From contig DATELK010000088.1 of assembly GCA_035276685.1 (NCBI GenBank), positions 14,798 through 78,797 on the forward strand: a stretch of 64,000 nucleotides of DNA, written 5' to 3'. Each line of letters opens with the position of its first letter. The first letter of the stretch is position 1. Source of the DNA: JACVRN01 sp035276685. Its GTDB lineage: Bacteria > Acidobacteriota > Blastocatellia > Pyrinomonadales > Pyrinomonadaceae. The notes under the pieces were generated by a model, which was given only the letters and a program-made list of their open reading frames with translations, did no database searches and had not been told where the DNA came from. A program made the translations under genes and the position numbers. Shown here in pieces: positions 24,246-32,720 of the stretch.

Positions 24246-25853
24246 ATGAGCGAACAGGATAACTATTTAAGATACGTCATACGGTCATGCGGGCTGGTAA
24301 TTATAAGCATGCTCGTGAGCCTCAGCATCGCAGCACAGACCACTGCGCCTAAGGACACAGAGACTGCCGATGCTAAACAGAAGTCCGAAACGGTCAGTAA
24401 CGTTAAGACCGATGCGAAGCCTCCGGCTAAAGCTAAAGACCCGGCCAGGCAGTCGCCTAAGCAGCTGAAGATAGGCAGCGTGGACTTCTCCGGCAGTCTT
24501 CGTCTGCGAGTCAACAATTACGGCTGGTTCGAGACAAAGGGCTTCGAGGATAACTACACGTTCACTGAGGCGACACTGCGCCTCAGCCTCGGCCAGCAGA
24601 AGGAGAAATACGACTGGCTCGTTGAAGGCGAGTTCCCCTTCCTCATCAATCTTCCTGAACAGTCGATTGCGCCAGCGCCGCAGGGACAACTGGGTCTCGG
24701 AGCAAGCTACTTCGCGGCCAACGGGCGACGGAAGGGAAGCGCCATCCTCAAGCAGGCCTTCGTACGCGTCAAGGGGCTCTTCGGAGACAAGGCCAGCTCT
24801 CTGCGCGTAGGGCGCTTCGAGTTCATAGACGGCACTGAGACTATGCCTGCGGACGCGACGCTCGCCACGCTGAAGCGCGACCAGATAGCGCACCGTCTCA
24901 TAGGCAACTTCGGGTTCTCGACCGTGGGCCGCAGCTTCGACGCCGTGCAGTACGTCCGCAACACCAAGTCAGGGAACTTTACCTTCGTTGGCGGTCGTCC
25001 CACCGAGGGCGTCTTTCAGCTTCGCGGCATGAAGGAGCTGGACGTTGATTTCTGGTACGCCGCTTATACGAAGCCCCTCAAGACTGAACTGACCGCGAAT
25101 GAGTTTCGCATCTTCCTGCTTCATTACCATGACGGTCGCGGGGCGCTCAAGACGGACAATCGCGCTCTGGCCCTGCGCCTTGCGGACAGGGAGAACATTC
25201 GGCTGACGAGCATCGGCGGCAATTACCTCGCCGCGCTGAAGACCAAGCGAGGGACGGTTGACCTGCTCGCGTGGGGCGTAGGGCAGTTCGGCAATTGGGG
25301 CGGCCTTAGTCACCGCGCGGGCGCGTTTGTCTTCGAGGGCGGATTCCAACCGGCGGGCCCGCTGGCGAGCGTCAAGGCATGGTTTCGCGGCGGCTACTCG
25401 CGCACCTCTGGCGATGGGGACGCCGCCGACGATGAGCACACGACCTTCTTTCAGGTCTTGCCGACTCCGCGCCTGTACGCGCGCTTTCCCTTCTACAACA
25501 TGATGAACAACGAAGACCTATACGCGCAGGTCAGGCTCAGGCCCGTAGAGCGCGTAGCTCTTCGCGCTGATGTTCGCTACCTTCGTCTGAGCAACAGGAA
25601 CGATCTGTGGTACTCGGGCGGCGGCGCTTTTCAGGAAGCGACCTTCGGCTATACCGGACGCGCAAGCGGCGGGCGCAAGACGCTCGGCACACTCTTTGAC
25701 CTGAGCGTCGACATCAGCCTTACGACGACGACCACGCTCACCTTCTACGGCGCGGGCGTGCGTGGCGGAAGCGTTGCGTCATCAATCTATCCGGCGGGAG
25801 GAGCTAACCCTACGTCAAGGCTCTTCTACGCCGAGCTGCTCAAACGATTCTAA
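24246..25853 (+). CDS. Outer-membrane porin, alginate-export (AlgE)-like
   Basis: 535 residues with a signal sequence (S-M-L-V-S-L-S-I-A-A-Q-T) followed by a Lys/Ala/Pro-rich linker. A beta-barrel-like pattern of alternating hydrophobic residues ends in L-L-K-R-F, an outer-membrane-type terminal Phe. Segments such as V-D-F-S-G-S-L-R-L-R and F-L-L-H-Y-H-D-G-R-G resemble the alginate-export/OprE-type barrel family. It begins 197 nt after nrfA. A channel for nitrate or nitrite is a reasonable guess from context, but specificity cannot be read. The Shine-Dalgarno is weak, so the start is less certain. Confidence 0.7.
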   Translation: MSEQDNYLRYVIRSCGLVIISMLVSLSIAAQTTAPKDTETADAKQKSETVSNVKTDAKPPAKAKDPARQSPKQLKIGSVDFSGSLRLRVNNYGWFETKGFEDNYTFTEATLRLSLGQQKEKYDWLVEGEFPFLINLPEQSIAPAPQGQLGLGASYFAANGRRKGSAILKQAFVRVKGLFGDKASSLRVGRFEFIDGTETMPADATLATLKRDQIAHRLIGNFGFSTVGRSFDAVQYVRNTKSGNFTFVGGRPTEGVFQLRGMKELDVDFWYAAYTKPLKTELTANEFRIFLLHYHDGRGALKTDNRALALRLADRENIRLTSIGGNYLAALKTKRGTVDLLAWGVGQFGNWGGLSHRAGAFVFEGGFQPAGPLASVKAWFRGGYSRTSGDGDAADDEHTTFFQVLPTPRLYARFPFYNMMNNEDLYAQVRLRPVERVALRADVRYLRLSNRNDLWYSGGGAFQEATFGYTGRASGGRKTLGTLFDLSVDISLTTTTTLTFYGAGVRGGSVASSIYPAGGANPTSRLFYAELLKRF

Positions 25854-25874
25854 CCGGAAGTCTTCAAAGATTAG

Positions 25875-26555
25875 TTAAAGCGGATACTGTCCGAGCAGCT
25901 CCATAATCTCCGCGAACAAATTTCCGTCGCGGTGATTGTAACGCCACTCGCACTCCTTCAGATGAAGCGGGAAGGTGCGGTTGGGGACGCCGTTGAACTT
26001 CTCAAGACGGCGTCTGGCAAAGCTCCAGAAGCTATCAATCTCATTCGGAGAATAAGGGCCGGGCGCGAGCCAATCCTTCTTAACCAGAAAAGCCTTCTCG
26101 TATTCTATGTCCACCAGCCCGTCATAACCGCTCCAGCCGTTGTTGCGAAGGATGGCGTCCTCTACGGGTCGGCCGCGTATGACGGCCCTGAGCGGCGCTT
26201 TTTTACAGTCAGGGATTAGTTCCGTGTAGACCTGGGCGTCGAAGGCCAGAAGGCTGAAGACGGGCTTACCGTAATTGGTGCCGCAGCCGCGCCTGCCGCA
26301 AGCGCAACGCGTACAGGCATGAGCTTCCGTCAGCTTAAGTCTGCCGCCTTCGAATGGAGAGCCGCGCCTGCATTCTTCCGCGAGGCGCTGGCGGATTTTG
26401 AGAAAGATGGTGGTGACGCTTTTACGCGTTACCCCGGTCAGGTGGGCTGTGTCTGCGGCCGATAAGTCCTGCGCGAAGCAGTCCACAAGCGAGCGAAATT
26501 TCGACTCCGAGATTTTCGAGCGCCTGTAGTATCTCTTCTCCCCTTTCATCGTCAA
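25875..26555 (-). CDS. IS1595-like transposase with substituted catalytic residues
   Basis: 226 residues. The HTH region (K-I-S-E-S-K-F-R-S-L-V-D-C-F, T-G-V-T-R-K-S-V) and the C-terminal part (D-S-F-W-S-F-A-R-R-R-L-x-K-F-N-G, H-L-K-E-C-E-W-R-Y-N-H-R) align with IS1595/ISXO2 transposases. From my memory of the family, D-E-S-Y-F-G is replaced by T-E-A-H-A-C, S-D-G-W by N-N-G-W and I-E-S-F-W by I-D-S-F-W, so all three acidic positions are changed. The reading frame is nonetheless intact. A C-T-R-C-A-C-x4-C cluster lies where the first Asp region should be. I see no terminal inverted repeats. Confidence 0.75.
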   Translation of the reverse strand: MTMKGEKRYYRRSKISESKFRSLVDCFAQDLSAADTAHLTGVTRKSVTTIFLKIRQRLAEECRRGSPFEGGRLKLTEAHACTRCACGRRGCGTNYGKPVFSLLAFDAQVYTELIPDCKKAPLRAVIRGRPVEDAILRNNGWSGYDGLVDIEYEKAFLVKKDWLAPGPYSPNEIDSFWSFARRRLEKFNGVPNRTFPLHLKECEWRYNHRDGNLFAEIMELLGQYPL

Positions 26556-26825
26556 AGTCAGTCTCTTTCGTCCAGTCCTCTCGTAGAAATCGGAGCCTTC
26601 TGTACCGCAAGCTTTGTGCCTGTTATTATCGAGCTTAATTTCGAAAGATTATGGGTCTCTTAATGGCGAGGGTTGCGGGCTTTCACGCAACGACGTGCGT
26701 AAGTTTGCGCAGGCGCTCTCTCGTGTTAGTTCAGCTCGTTTATGAAACCGCGCCTTTTTCTACCGGCACATCTATTGCTCTTACGCCTGCGGCAATTTAA
26801 TGAGCAAGGCAAGGAGAAAGAGAGC

Positions 26826-27065
26826 ATGATGCCGGGAAGGGATATACAGATTAAAGAAGACGTGCTGAAGGCGCTCAGGTGGGACATGCGTATCTCTGTC
26901 AGGGTCAGTGGCGGCGTCGTGACGCTCTCGGGCACGGTGGACAGTTATGCGGTCAGGCTGCTGGCCGGAGAGGCCGCTCAATTTGTTGACGGAGTCCTTA
27001 GCGTCAGCAACCTGATAGAGGTCGAAAGCCACTCGCTGCAAATCGCCTCCTCCCGGGAGGCGTAA
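26826..27065 (+). CDS. BON-domain protein
   Basis: 79 residues from ATG 26826, which follows AAGGAG. The frame is open upstream but without a ribosome-binding site. The sequence is a single BON fold: I-K-E-D-V-L-K-A-L-R-W-D, V-S-G-G-V-V-T-L-S-G-T-V-D-S, A-x-x-V-x-G-V-x-x-V-x-N-L-I. BON domains bind phospholipid or act as small adaptor modules and are often paired with CBS proteins, as with the CBS-containing gene 50 nt downstream. No signal peptide is seen, so it is probably cytoplasmic. Confidence 0.85.
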   Translation: MMPGRDIQIKEDVLKALRWDMRISVRVSGGVVTLSGTVDSYAVRLLAGEAAQFVDGVLSVSNLIEVESHSLQIASSREA

Positions 27066-27115
27066 ATCGAGAGAGAGATTTTGAGAGGAAGCGCGCAAGA
27101 GCAAACCGTATAATC

Positions 27116-29065
27116 ATGGGCGAACAGAACGTTGACGAAGTGTTGGACGAGGGCAGGCTGAGAGTCTACATGAAGGCCCTGCTTGACGACCTGCGGGCGC
27201 TCGAATACATGCTCGAACATGATTGGTTCGAGAGCGGCGTGCGGCGCATAGGGGCCGAGCAGGAGATGTTTCTGGTGGACAAGGCGCTGCGGCCCGCTCC
27301 ATTAGGAGGCGAGGTGCTAAAGCGCGCCAACGACCCAAGGCTTACTACAGAGATTGCGAAGTTCAACCTCGAAGCCAACCTCACGCCGAGATTCTGGAAG
27401 GGCGATTGTCTAAGGCAGATGGAGCGCGAGCTTGAAGAAGTGCTGGACATCACGAGGCGGGCCGCGCGCTCCTGCGAAGCTGACGTGCTACTGGCGGGAA
27501 TCCTTCCGACGCTTCAGGTCTCAGACCTTTCGCTCGACAACATGACGCCGAACCCGCGCTATCTTGAGCTGAATCGCGCCCTGAGCAGCCTGCGCCGCGA
27601 AAAGTTCTCCATCCACATCAAGGGGCTGGACGAGCTACAGCTGACGCACGACAACGTCATGATGGAGTCCTGCAACACGAGCTTTCAGCTTCACATGCAG
27701 GTCTCGCCTGCGGAGTTCGTGCCCTACTACAACATGGCGCAGGCTATCACGGCCCCGGTGCTGGCGGCGGCCGTCAACTCGCCCGTGCTTTTCGGCCATC
27801 GCCTGTGGCAGGAGACGCGCCTCGCGCTCTTTCAACACTCGACCGACGACCGCTCCATAGCGCATCAGGTGCGGAGCCAGCCGCCGCGCGTAGGCTTCGG
27901 CGAAGGGTGGCTGAAGAGTTCCGTGCTTGAGCTGTTCCGCGAGCAGATAGCACGCTTCCGCATCATCATGCTGACGAACGTGGACGAAGACCCTATGCTC
28001 GCCATACGTCGCGGCGAGGCTCCTTCTCTTTCGGCTCTACGGCTGCATAACGGCACTATCTGGCCGTGGAATCGCGCCTGCTACGGAATCTCGGAAGGCC
28101 GCGCTCACCTGCGCGTGGAGAATAGAGTGCTGCCCGCAGGGCCTACGGTGCTGGACGAGATGGCTAACGCCGCTTTCTTTCTGGGATTGATGAGCGCACT
28201 GCCTGCCGAGTACGGCGACATAGGACGGCTCATGCACTTTGACGACGCGAAGTCCAACTTCTATGCCGCCGCGCGCTTCGGCCTGAGCGCGCAGTTGACG
28301 TGGACGAAAGGCAAAACTTATCAAGCCTCTTCGCTCATACTCGAACACCTTCTGCCCCTTGCGCGCACGGGCCTTAAGCAATCCGGCATAGAGTCGGCGG
28401 ACATTGACCGCTACCTCGGAGTGATAGAGGAGCGAACACGAAGCGGGCAGACCGGAGCGCAATGGATGCTGCGCTCGCTGAGGACGGCGCGAAACTCCGG
28501 GACGCGCGACCTGTCCTTACGCGCGCTGACCGAAACTATTCTCAAGCGGCAGCAGACGAATGAGCCCGTACACGCATGGCCCGCCACGGAGACTGAGCCT
28601 ATGGACGATTGGAGTTGCAGCTATCAGACGGTGGGACAGTTTATGTCCACAGACCTCTTCACCATGCAGCCGGACGACTTGATTGACATGGCGGCGAGCG
28701 TCATGGACTGGCGGCACATACGGCACGTGCCAGTGGAAGACGGCGCGGGCCAACTGGTCGGGCTGCTTTCACACCGCTCGCTGCTGAGACTATTAGCGCG
28801 CAGCCGCGCCGAGGACAGGACGGAGCCCGTTTCGGTACGCAGCATCATGAAAGCTGACCCTGTGACGGTCGCGCCGGAGACGCCGACCATGGAGGCCGTA
28901 GAGCTTATGCGCAGGCATAGGGTGGGCTGTCTTCCGGTCGTGGATAAAGGACACTTAGTAGGAATCGTCACGGCGCAGGACTTTCTGGAGATAGCAGCGC
29001 GGCTCTTTGAAGAGCGGCTCAAGCCGCAGGCAGCCGCGCCGAACGTTAAGTCTCAGGCGGTCTAA
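27116..29065 (+). CDS. Glutamate-cysteine-ligase-like (GCS2) carboxylate-amine ligase fused to two CBS domains
   Basis: 649 residues. Residues ~25-490 match the GCS2/YbdK-like ATP-grasp-type fold (I-G-A-E-Q-E-M-F-L-V, F-N-L-E-A-N-L-T-P, S-F-Q-L-H-M-Q-V). Residues ~505-640 hold a CBS pair (V-G-Q-F-M-S-T-D-L-F-T-M, V-R-S-I-M-K-A-D-P-V-T-V, G-C-L-P-V-V-D-K-G-H-L-V-G-I-V). The first domain would ligate an amino acid to a carboxylate; CBS pairs bind adenine nucleotides and could gate activity by energy state. The substrate is unknown. It is preceded by the BON gene, probably in one transcript. Confidence 0.85.
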   Translation: MGEQNVDEVLDEGRLRVYMKALLDDLRALEYMLEHDWFESGVRRIGAEQEMFLVDKALRPAPLGGEVLKRANDPRLTTEIAKFNLEANLTPRFWKGDCLRQMERELEEVLDITRRAARSCEADVLLAGILPTLQVSDLSLDNMTPNPRYLELNRALSSLRREKFSIHIKGLDELQLTHDNVMMESCNTSFQLHMQVSPAEFVPYYNMAQAITAPVLAAAVNSPVLFGHRLWQETRLALFQHSTDDRSIAHQVRSQPPRVGFGEGWLKSSVLELFREQIARFRIIMLTNVDEDPMLAIRRGEAPSLSALRLHNGTIWPWNRACYGISEGRAHLRVENRVLPAGPTVLDEMANAAFFLGLMSALPAEYGDIGRLMHFDDAKSNFYAAARFGLSAQLTWTKGKTYQASSLILEHLLPLARTGLKQSGIESADIDRYLGVIEERTRSGQTGAQWMLRSLRTARNSGTRDLSLRALTETILKRQQTNEPVHAWPATETEPMDDWSCSYQTVGQFMSTDLFTMQPDDLIDMAASVMDWRHIRHVPVEDGAGQLVGLLSHRSLLRLLARSRAEDRTEPVSVRSIMKADPVTVAPETPTMEAVELMRRHRVGCLPVVDKGHLVGIVTAQDFLEIAARLFEERLKPQAAAPNVKSQAV

Positions 29066-29079
29066 CGCGGCGGGAGTTC

Positions 29080-31029
29080 TCAGCCGTCCTCATGCAGAAG
29101 CTCATCCAGCGCCCTTAAGAGCTTTTCAGCAGTGTAAGGTTTCGGGAGGAAAGTTTTAGCGCCGACGCTCGACGCTTCCGTAGCCTTGTCGCTCGCGCTG
29201 AGGCCGCTGGCGGCGATGATTTTGACCTGCGGGTTAAGCCTACGCAGAGCGCGTATGGTTGCTGGCCCGTCCATGAACGGCATCATCATGTCCGTCAGGA
29301 CAGCCTTAATTTCATCTTTGTTCTCCGCGTAGAGCGCGACGGCTTCAGTCCCGTCGCTCGCCACGAGCACGCGGTAGCCGAAGGTCTCAAGTGTTCCCCG
29401 CGTAATCTCCCTGATTGACTCTTCGTCGTCAACGACCAGTATCAGCTCGTTGTGCCCCAAGGGAAGCTCCGCCTCACGCTTCTCCGCCTGCTCGCCGCCT
29501 TCCGCATCGAGCGCCGGAAGGTAGACCGTGAACTGGCTTCCCTTTCCCACTTCGCTGTAGACGTTGACGAACCCGCCGTGGCTCTTGACGATGGTCACGG
29601 CAGTTGAAAGCCCCAGGCCCGTGCCTTTGCCTATGTCTTTCGTCGTAAAGAAGGGCTCGAAGATTCTGCCCACGACTTCGGGCGGCATGCCGAGCCCAGT
29701 GTCCGCGATGGTGAGGGCGACGTACTTTCCTGCCTTGGCCTCAAGATGCATGCGAGCGTAGTTTTCATCCAACGTGACGTTTCCGGCCCGAATTGTAAGC
29801 TCGCCGCCCGCAGGCATAGCGTCGCGCGCGTTGACGCACAAGTTCATCAGAACCTGGTGAACCTGTGTCGGGTCGGCGGAAACAACCCACAGTCCTTCGG
29901 GGATATAAAAATTGATGCTGATGGATTTCGGCAACGTGTCGGCGAGAATCTTAACGATGTCTTTGACGAGGTGCTTGGGCTGGACGGTCACGCGCTCGCC
30001 CTGCACGCCGCGCGCAAACGAGAGCACCTGACGTATCATGCTCGCGCCTCGCTCCGCGCTCTGTTGCAGCATTTTTAGATACTGGCGACTCGTCTCATCC
30101 GTGAGCCTCATCTGTAGCATGTCTATGCCCATCAATATCGGAGACAGTATGTTGTTGAGGTCATGAGCAATGCCGCCCGCCAGAGTCCCGATTGACTCCA
30201 TTCGCTGCGCACGTAGGAATTGCGCCTCCATCTTTTTTCTTTCCGTGATGTCCGTGTTGATGACCAGCACGGACTCTGCCTCGCCCTTCGCGTCACGCAC
30301 GAGCGTCCAGCGGCTCTCGACCGTAATGTCATCGCCGCTCTTAGTAACTTGAGAAAGCTCGCCCGCCCACTCACCGTCGCGCAGGAGCGCCAGTGAGGCT
30401 TCGTCGTACTGAGCCTTATTATCTCCGAAGAGGTTCGCGCGTACATTCGTGCCGAGGGCTTCCCGCTCGCTCCAGCCGTAGATGCGCTCCGCGCCCTTGT
30501 TCCAGTAACGAAGACGCCCCTCAAGGTCGCGCACGATGATGGCGTCGCGCGCTTTGTCCAGCAGCGCGGCCTGCTCGCGTATCCTCTCCTCTGCGCGCTT
30601 ACGTTCCGTGATGTCGTAGCGTATGGCTATGTACTGGTAAGGCTTCCCTTCAGAATTGAGGAAAGGGACTATGGTCGTGTCCACCCAGTAGATTGAGCCG
30701 TCCTTGGCGCGGTTGCGAAGCTCGCCTCGCCAGACACGGCCAGAGGCAATCGTCGTCCACAAATCTCTGATGAACTCTTTCGAGTGATAGCCCGAGTTGA
30801 TGATGCGGTGGTCCTGGCCCAGAAGCTCTTCGCGCGAGTACTTTGAGATTTCGCAGAACTTGTTGTTGACGTAGTTGATGACGCCGCGCTGGTCTGTGAT
30901 GGCGACGATGGCCGACTCGTCAAGCGCGAATTTTAAGTCGGCAAGCTCCTTCAGAGAGCGTTCGAGCGCCTCCTGCGCGCTCAGGCTCGCGCCTTCCTGC
31001 TTATTAAGCTGATTCACTTCGACGCTCAT
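29080..31029 (-). CDS. Hybrid histidine kinase: PAS-PAS-HisKA-HATPase-REC
   Basis: 649 residues, no transmembrane segment. PAS domain 1 covers about 28-145 and PAS 2 about 155-268, with PAC ends D-I-T-E-R-K-R and D-I-T-E-R-K-K. HisKA has H289 in G-G-I-A-H-D-L-N-N-I-L, the HATPase has D-T-G-L-G-M-P and G-K-G-T-G-L-G-L-S, and a C-terminal receiver has V-V-D-D-E and L-T-D-M-M-M-P. The subtype (H-D-L-N-N) is the NtrB-like class. It lies 14 nt after the sigma-54 response regulator gene and is presumably its cognate kinase. The signal is cytoplasmic; the first PAS could bind heme, flavin or a metabolite. Confidence 0.9.
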   Translation of the reverse strand: MSVEVNQLNKQEGASLSAQEALERSLKELADLKFALDESAIVAITDQRGVINYVNNKFCEISKYSREELLGQDHRIINSGYHSKEFIRDLWTTIASGRVWRGELRNRAKDGSIYWVDTTIVPFLNSEGKPYQYIAIRYDITERKRAEERIREQAALLDKARDAIIVRDLEGRLRYWNKGAERIYGWSEREALGTNVRANLFGDNKAQYDEASLALLRDGEWAGELSQVTKSGDDITVESRWTLVRDAKGEAESVLVINTDITERKKMEAQFLRAQRMESIGTLAGGIAHDLNNILSPILMGIDMLQMRLTDETSRQYLKMLQQSAERGASMIRQVLSFARGVQGERVTVQPKHLVKDIVKILADTLPKSISINFYIPEGLWVVSADPTQVHQVLMNLCVNARDAMPAGGELTIRAGNVTLDENYARMHLEAKAGKYVALTIADTGLGMPPEVVGRIFEPFFTTKDIGKGTGLGLSTAVTIVKSHGGFVNVYSEVGKGSQFTVYLPALDAEGGEQAEKREAELPLGHNELILVVDDEESIREITRGTLETFGYRVLVASDGTEAVALYAENKDEIKAVLTDMMMPFMDGPATIRALRRLNPQVKIIAASGLSASDKATEASSVGAKTFLPKPYTAEKLLRALDELLHEDG

Positions 31030-31043
31030 TAATATAAGTGTCT

Positions 31044-32483
31044 CTACTTGGAGGGCGTCGAATCTACGCCCGCGCCTTCAATCGTATCCAGCTTTTTGAG
31101 TCGGTAGCGAAGCTGGTCGCGCGAGATGCCCAGAAGCTCTGCCGCGCGTGTCTGGTTGCCTTTGCTTCGCTTGATGGCCTGCTCGACCAGCGACATCTCA
31201 ACCTCTTCGAGCGAGAGGCCCTCGGGCGGGAGCCTGTAACTGCCTTCACCGTCCGAAGCCGCTCCGGCCGCGACGCTCACTTGTCCTGTGACTCTTCCCG
31301 TCAAATCGCGCGGAAGATATTCGAGGGTGATAATCTCATTGTCTTCCAGAATCAGCGCCCGCTCGATTACGTTCCTCAGCTCTCTGACGTTGCCGGGCCA
31401 GCGGTAGCTGAGGAAGGCCTCTCTGACCTCCGGCGAGATGCCGCGAATCTCTCTGCCCAGACGCAGCTTCTTACTAAAGTCCGCTATGTAGTGCTCCGCC
31501 AGCAGAAGCACGTCTCGGCCGCGCTCGCGTATCGGGGGAATGTCAATCTGTATAACCGAGAGACGGAAGTAGAGGTCTAGGCGAAAGCGTCCCTGCTCGC
31601 TTTCAGACCTCAAGTCGCGGTTGGAGGCGGCTATGATACGCACGTCAAGCGGAATGTCCTTAAGCCCGCCGACGCGACGGAAAGCGCCTTCTTCAAGCAC
31701 GCGTAGCAGCTTCGCCTGTAAGCTCAGCTCCAACTCGCCTATCTCGTCCAGAAAGAGCGTGCCGCCTTCGGCCTGCTCGAAGAGACCTTCCTTGCGCGCC
31801 TTGGCGTCAGTAAACGCGCCCTTCTCGTAGCCGAACAGCTCCGACTCAAGAAGATTGGCGGGAATCGCGGCGCAGTTGATGACGACAAAGGGAGCTTCCG
31901 AGCGGCGCGAGGCATAATGTATGGCCTTTGCGATTAAGTCCTTGCCGGTGCCGGACTCGCCCTGAAGCAGAACGGCAGAGGTCTCTGACTCGGCGACCTT
32001 ACGCGCAATCTTTATCATCTCTTTTATGGCCTCGGACTCGCCGACTATCTGGTCGAAGCTGAAGGCGCGTGCGCGCTCCTGGCGAACGCGGCCGACCTCC
32101 TGACGCAGCTGGTGCGCCTCCAGCCCGTTACGAATCGTGACCTCAAGCTCAGGCAGCTTGACGGGCTTGGCTATAAAATCGTAAGCGCCGCCGCGCAGGG
32201 CCGAGATGGTATTCTCCACGTCCACGTTGCCCGTAATCATGATGGCCACGGCGTCGGGCCTCTCGCGCTTGACCTCGCGCAGGATGTCCAGCCCAGACCC
32301 GTCCGGCAGGTCTATGTCCAGAAGCACGGCCGAGGGCCGCTCTTCTTCAAAAATCCTGACAGCATCCCTGACCGTCCCTGCCTCTACGGGCACGTAGCCC
32401 CAGCCACGCAACGCGTCACAGAGCAGTCGCCGAATCATCTGCTCGTCATCAACAACCAGAATTTTGTCCCGGGTAGATTTCAG
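31044..32483 (-). CDS. NtrC-family sigma-54-dependent response regulator (likely CTG start)
   Basis: A receiver, AAA+ and Fis-HTH protein. The first ATG (32438) would delete the beta-1 strand and the acidic pocket. The frame continues upstream as K-I-L-V-V-D-D-E-Q-M with no ATG, GTG or TTG. CTG at 32483 has GGCGGAGGA about 10 nt upstream and gives 479 residues. The phosphorylated Asp is in L-L-D-I-D-L-P-D-G. The AAA+ part has G-E-S-G-T-G-K-D, the sigma-54 contact G-A-F-T-D-A and the R-finger region. The C-terminus is A-A-E-L-L-G-I-S-R-D-Q-L-R-Y-R. It activates sigma-54 promoters; targets are unknown. Confidence 0.88.
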   Translation of the reverse strand: MKSTRDKILVVDDEQMIRRLLCDALRGWGYVPVEAGTVRDAVRIFEEERPSAVLLDIDLPDGSGLDILREVKRERPDAVAIMITGNVDVENTISALRGGAYDFIAKPVKLPELEVTIRNGLEAHQLRQEVGRVRQERARAFSFDQIVGESEAIKEMIKIARKVAESETSAVLLQGESGTGKDLIAKAIHYASRRSEAPFVVINCAAIPANLLESELFGYEKGAFTDAKARKEGLFEQAEGGTLFLDEIGELELSLQAKLLRVLEEGAFRRVGGLKDIPLDVRIIAASNRDLRSESEQGRFRLDLYFRLSVIQIDIPPIRERGRDVLLLAEHYIADFSKKLRLGREIRGISPEVREAFLSYRWPGNVRELRNVIERALILEDNEIITLEYLPRDLTGRVTGQVSVAAGAASDGEGSYRLPPEGLSLEEVEMSLVEQAIKRSKGNQTRAAELLGISRDQLRYRLKKLDTIEGAGVDSTPSK

Positions 32484-32602
32484 CTCGGGCAGTCCTCCGC
32501 CACGTCATAGAAGAGATTCATTGATGAGAGAAATTATAGTTGAATTTGAGGAAATTCAACAAAGCCGCCGTCTGTAAAGTAATGTTCAGCCTGGGAAGAT
32601 TC

Positions 32603-32684
32603 AAACAGGGATGGACAGGATGCGCAGGATAAAAGAGAAACTATTTCTTCTTCTATCCTGCTTATCCTGTCTATCCTGTTAATT
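32603..32684. repeat. Dispersed ACAGGAT palindromic repeat, copy 1
   Basis: A run of ACAGGAT-type units (AACAGGGATGGACAGGAT, GCGCAGGATAAA) is followed, after a TTCTTCTT spacer, by reversed units (ATCCTGCTTATCCTGTCTATCCTGTT), giving a long imperfect hairpin. Similar elements occur at 46420-46509 and 56449-56523. This copy is in the gap between the alcohol dehydrogenase gene and the regulator gene. Confidence 0.85.
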
Positions 32685-32720
32685 GTCTTCTTCTTCAAAC
32701 TGAGCCACTACCGAACGGCC

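Noticed and set aside
32603..32684. CRISPR array from repeated ACAGGAT units
   Set aside because: Units are 7-13 nt with no spacers of constant length and form a palindrome; no cas genes are near.
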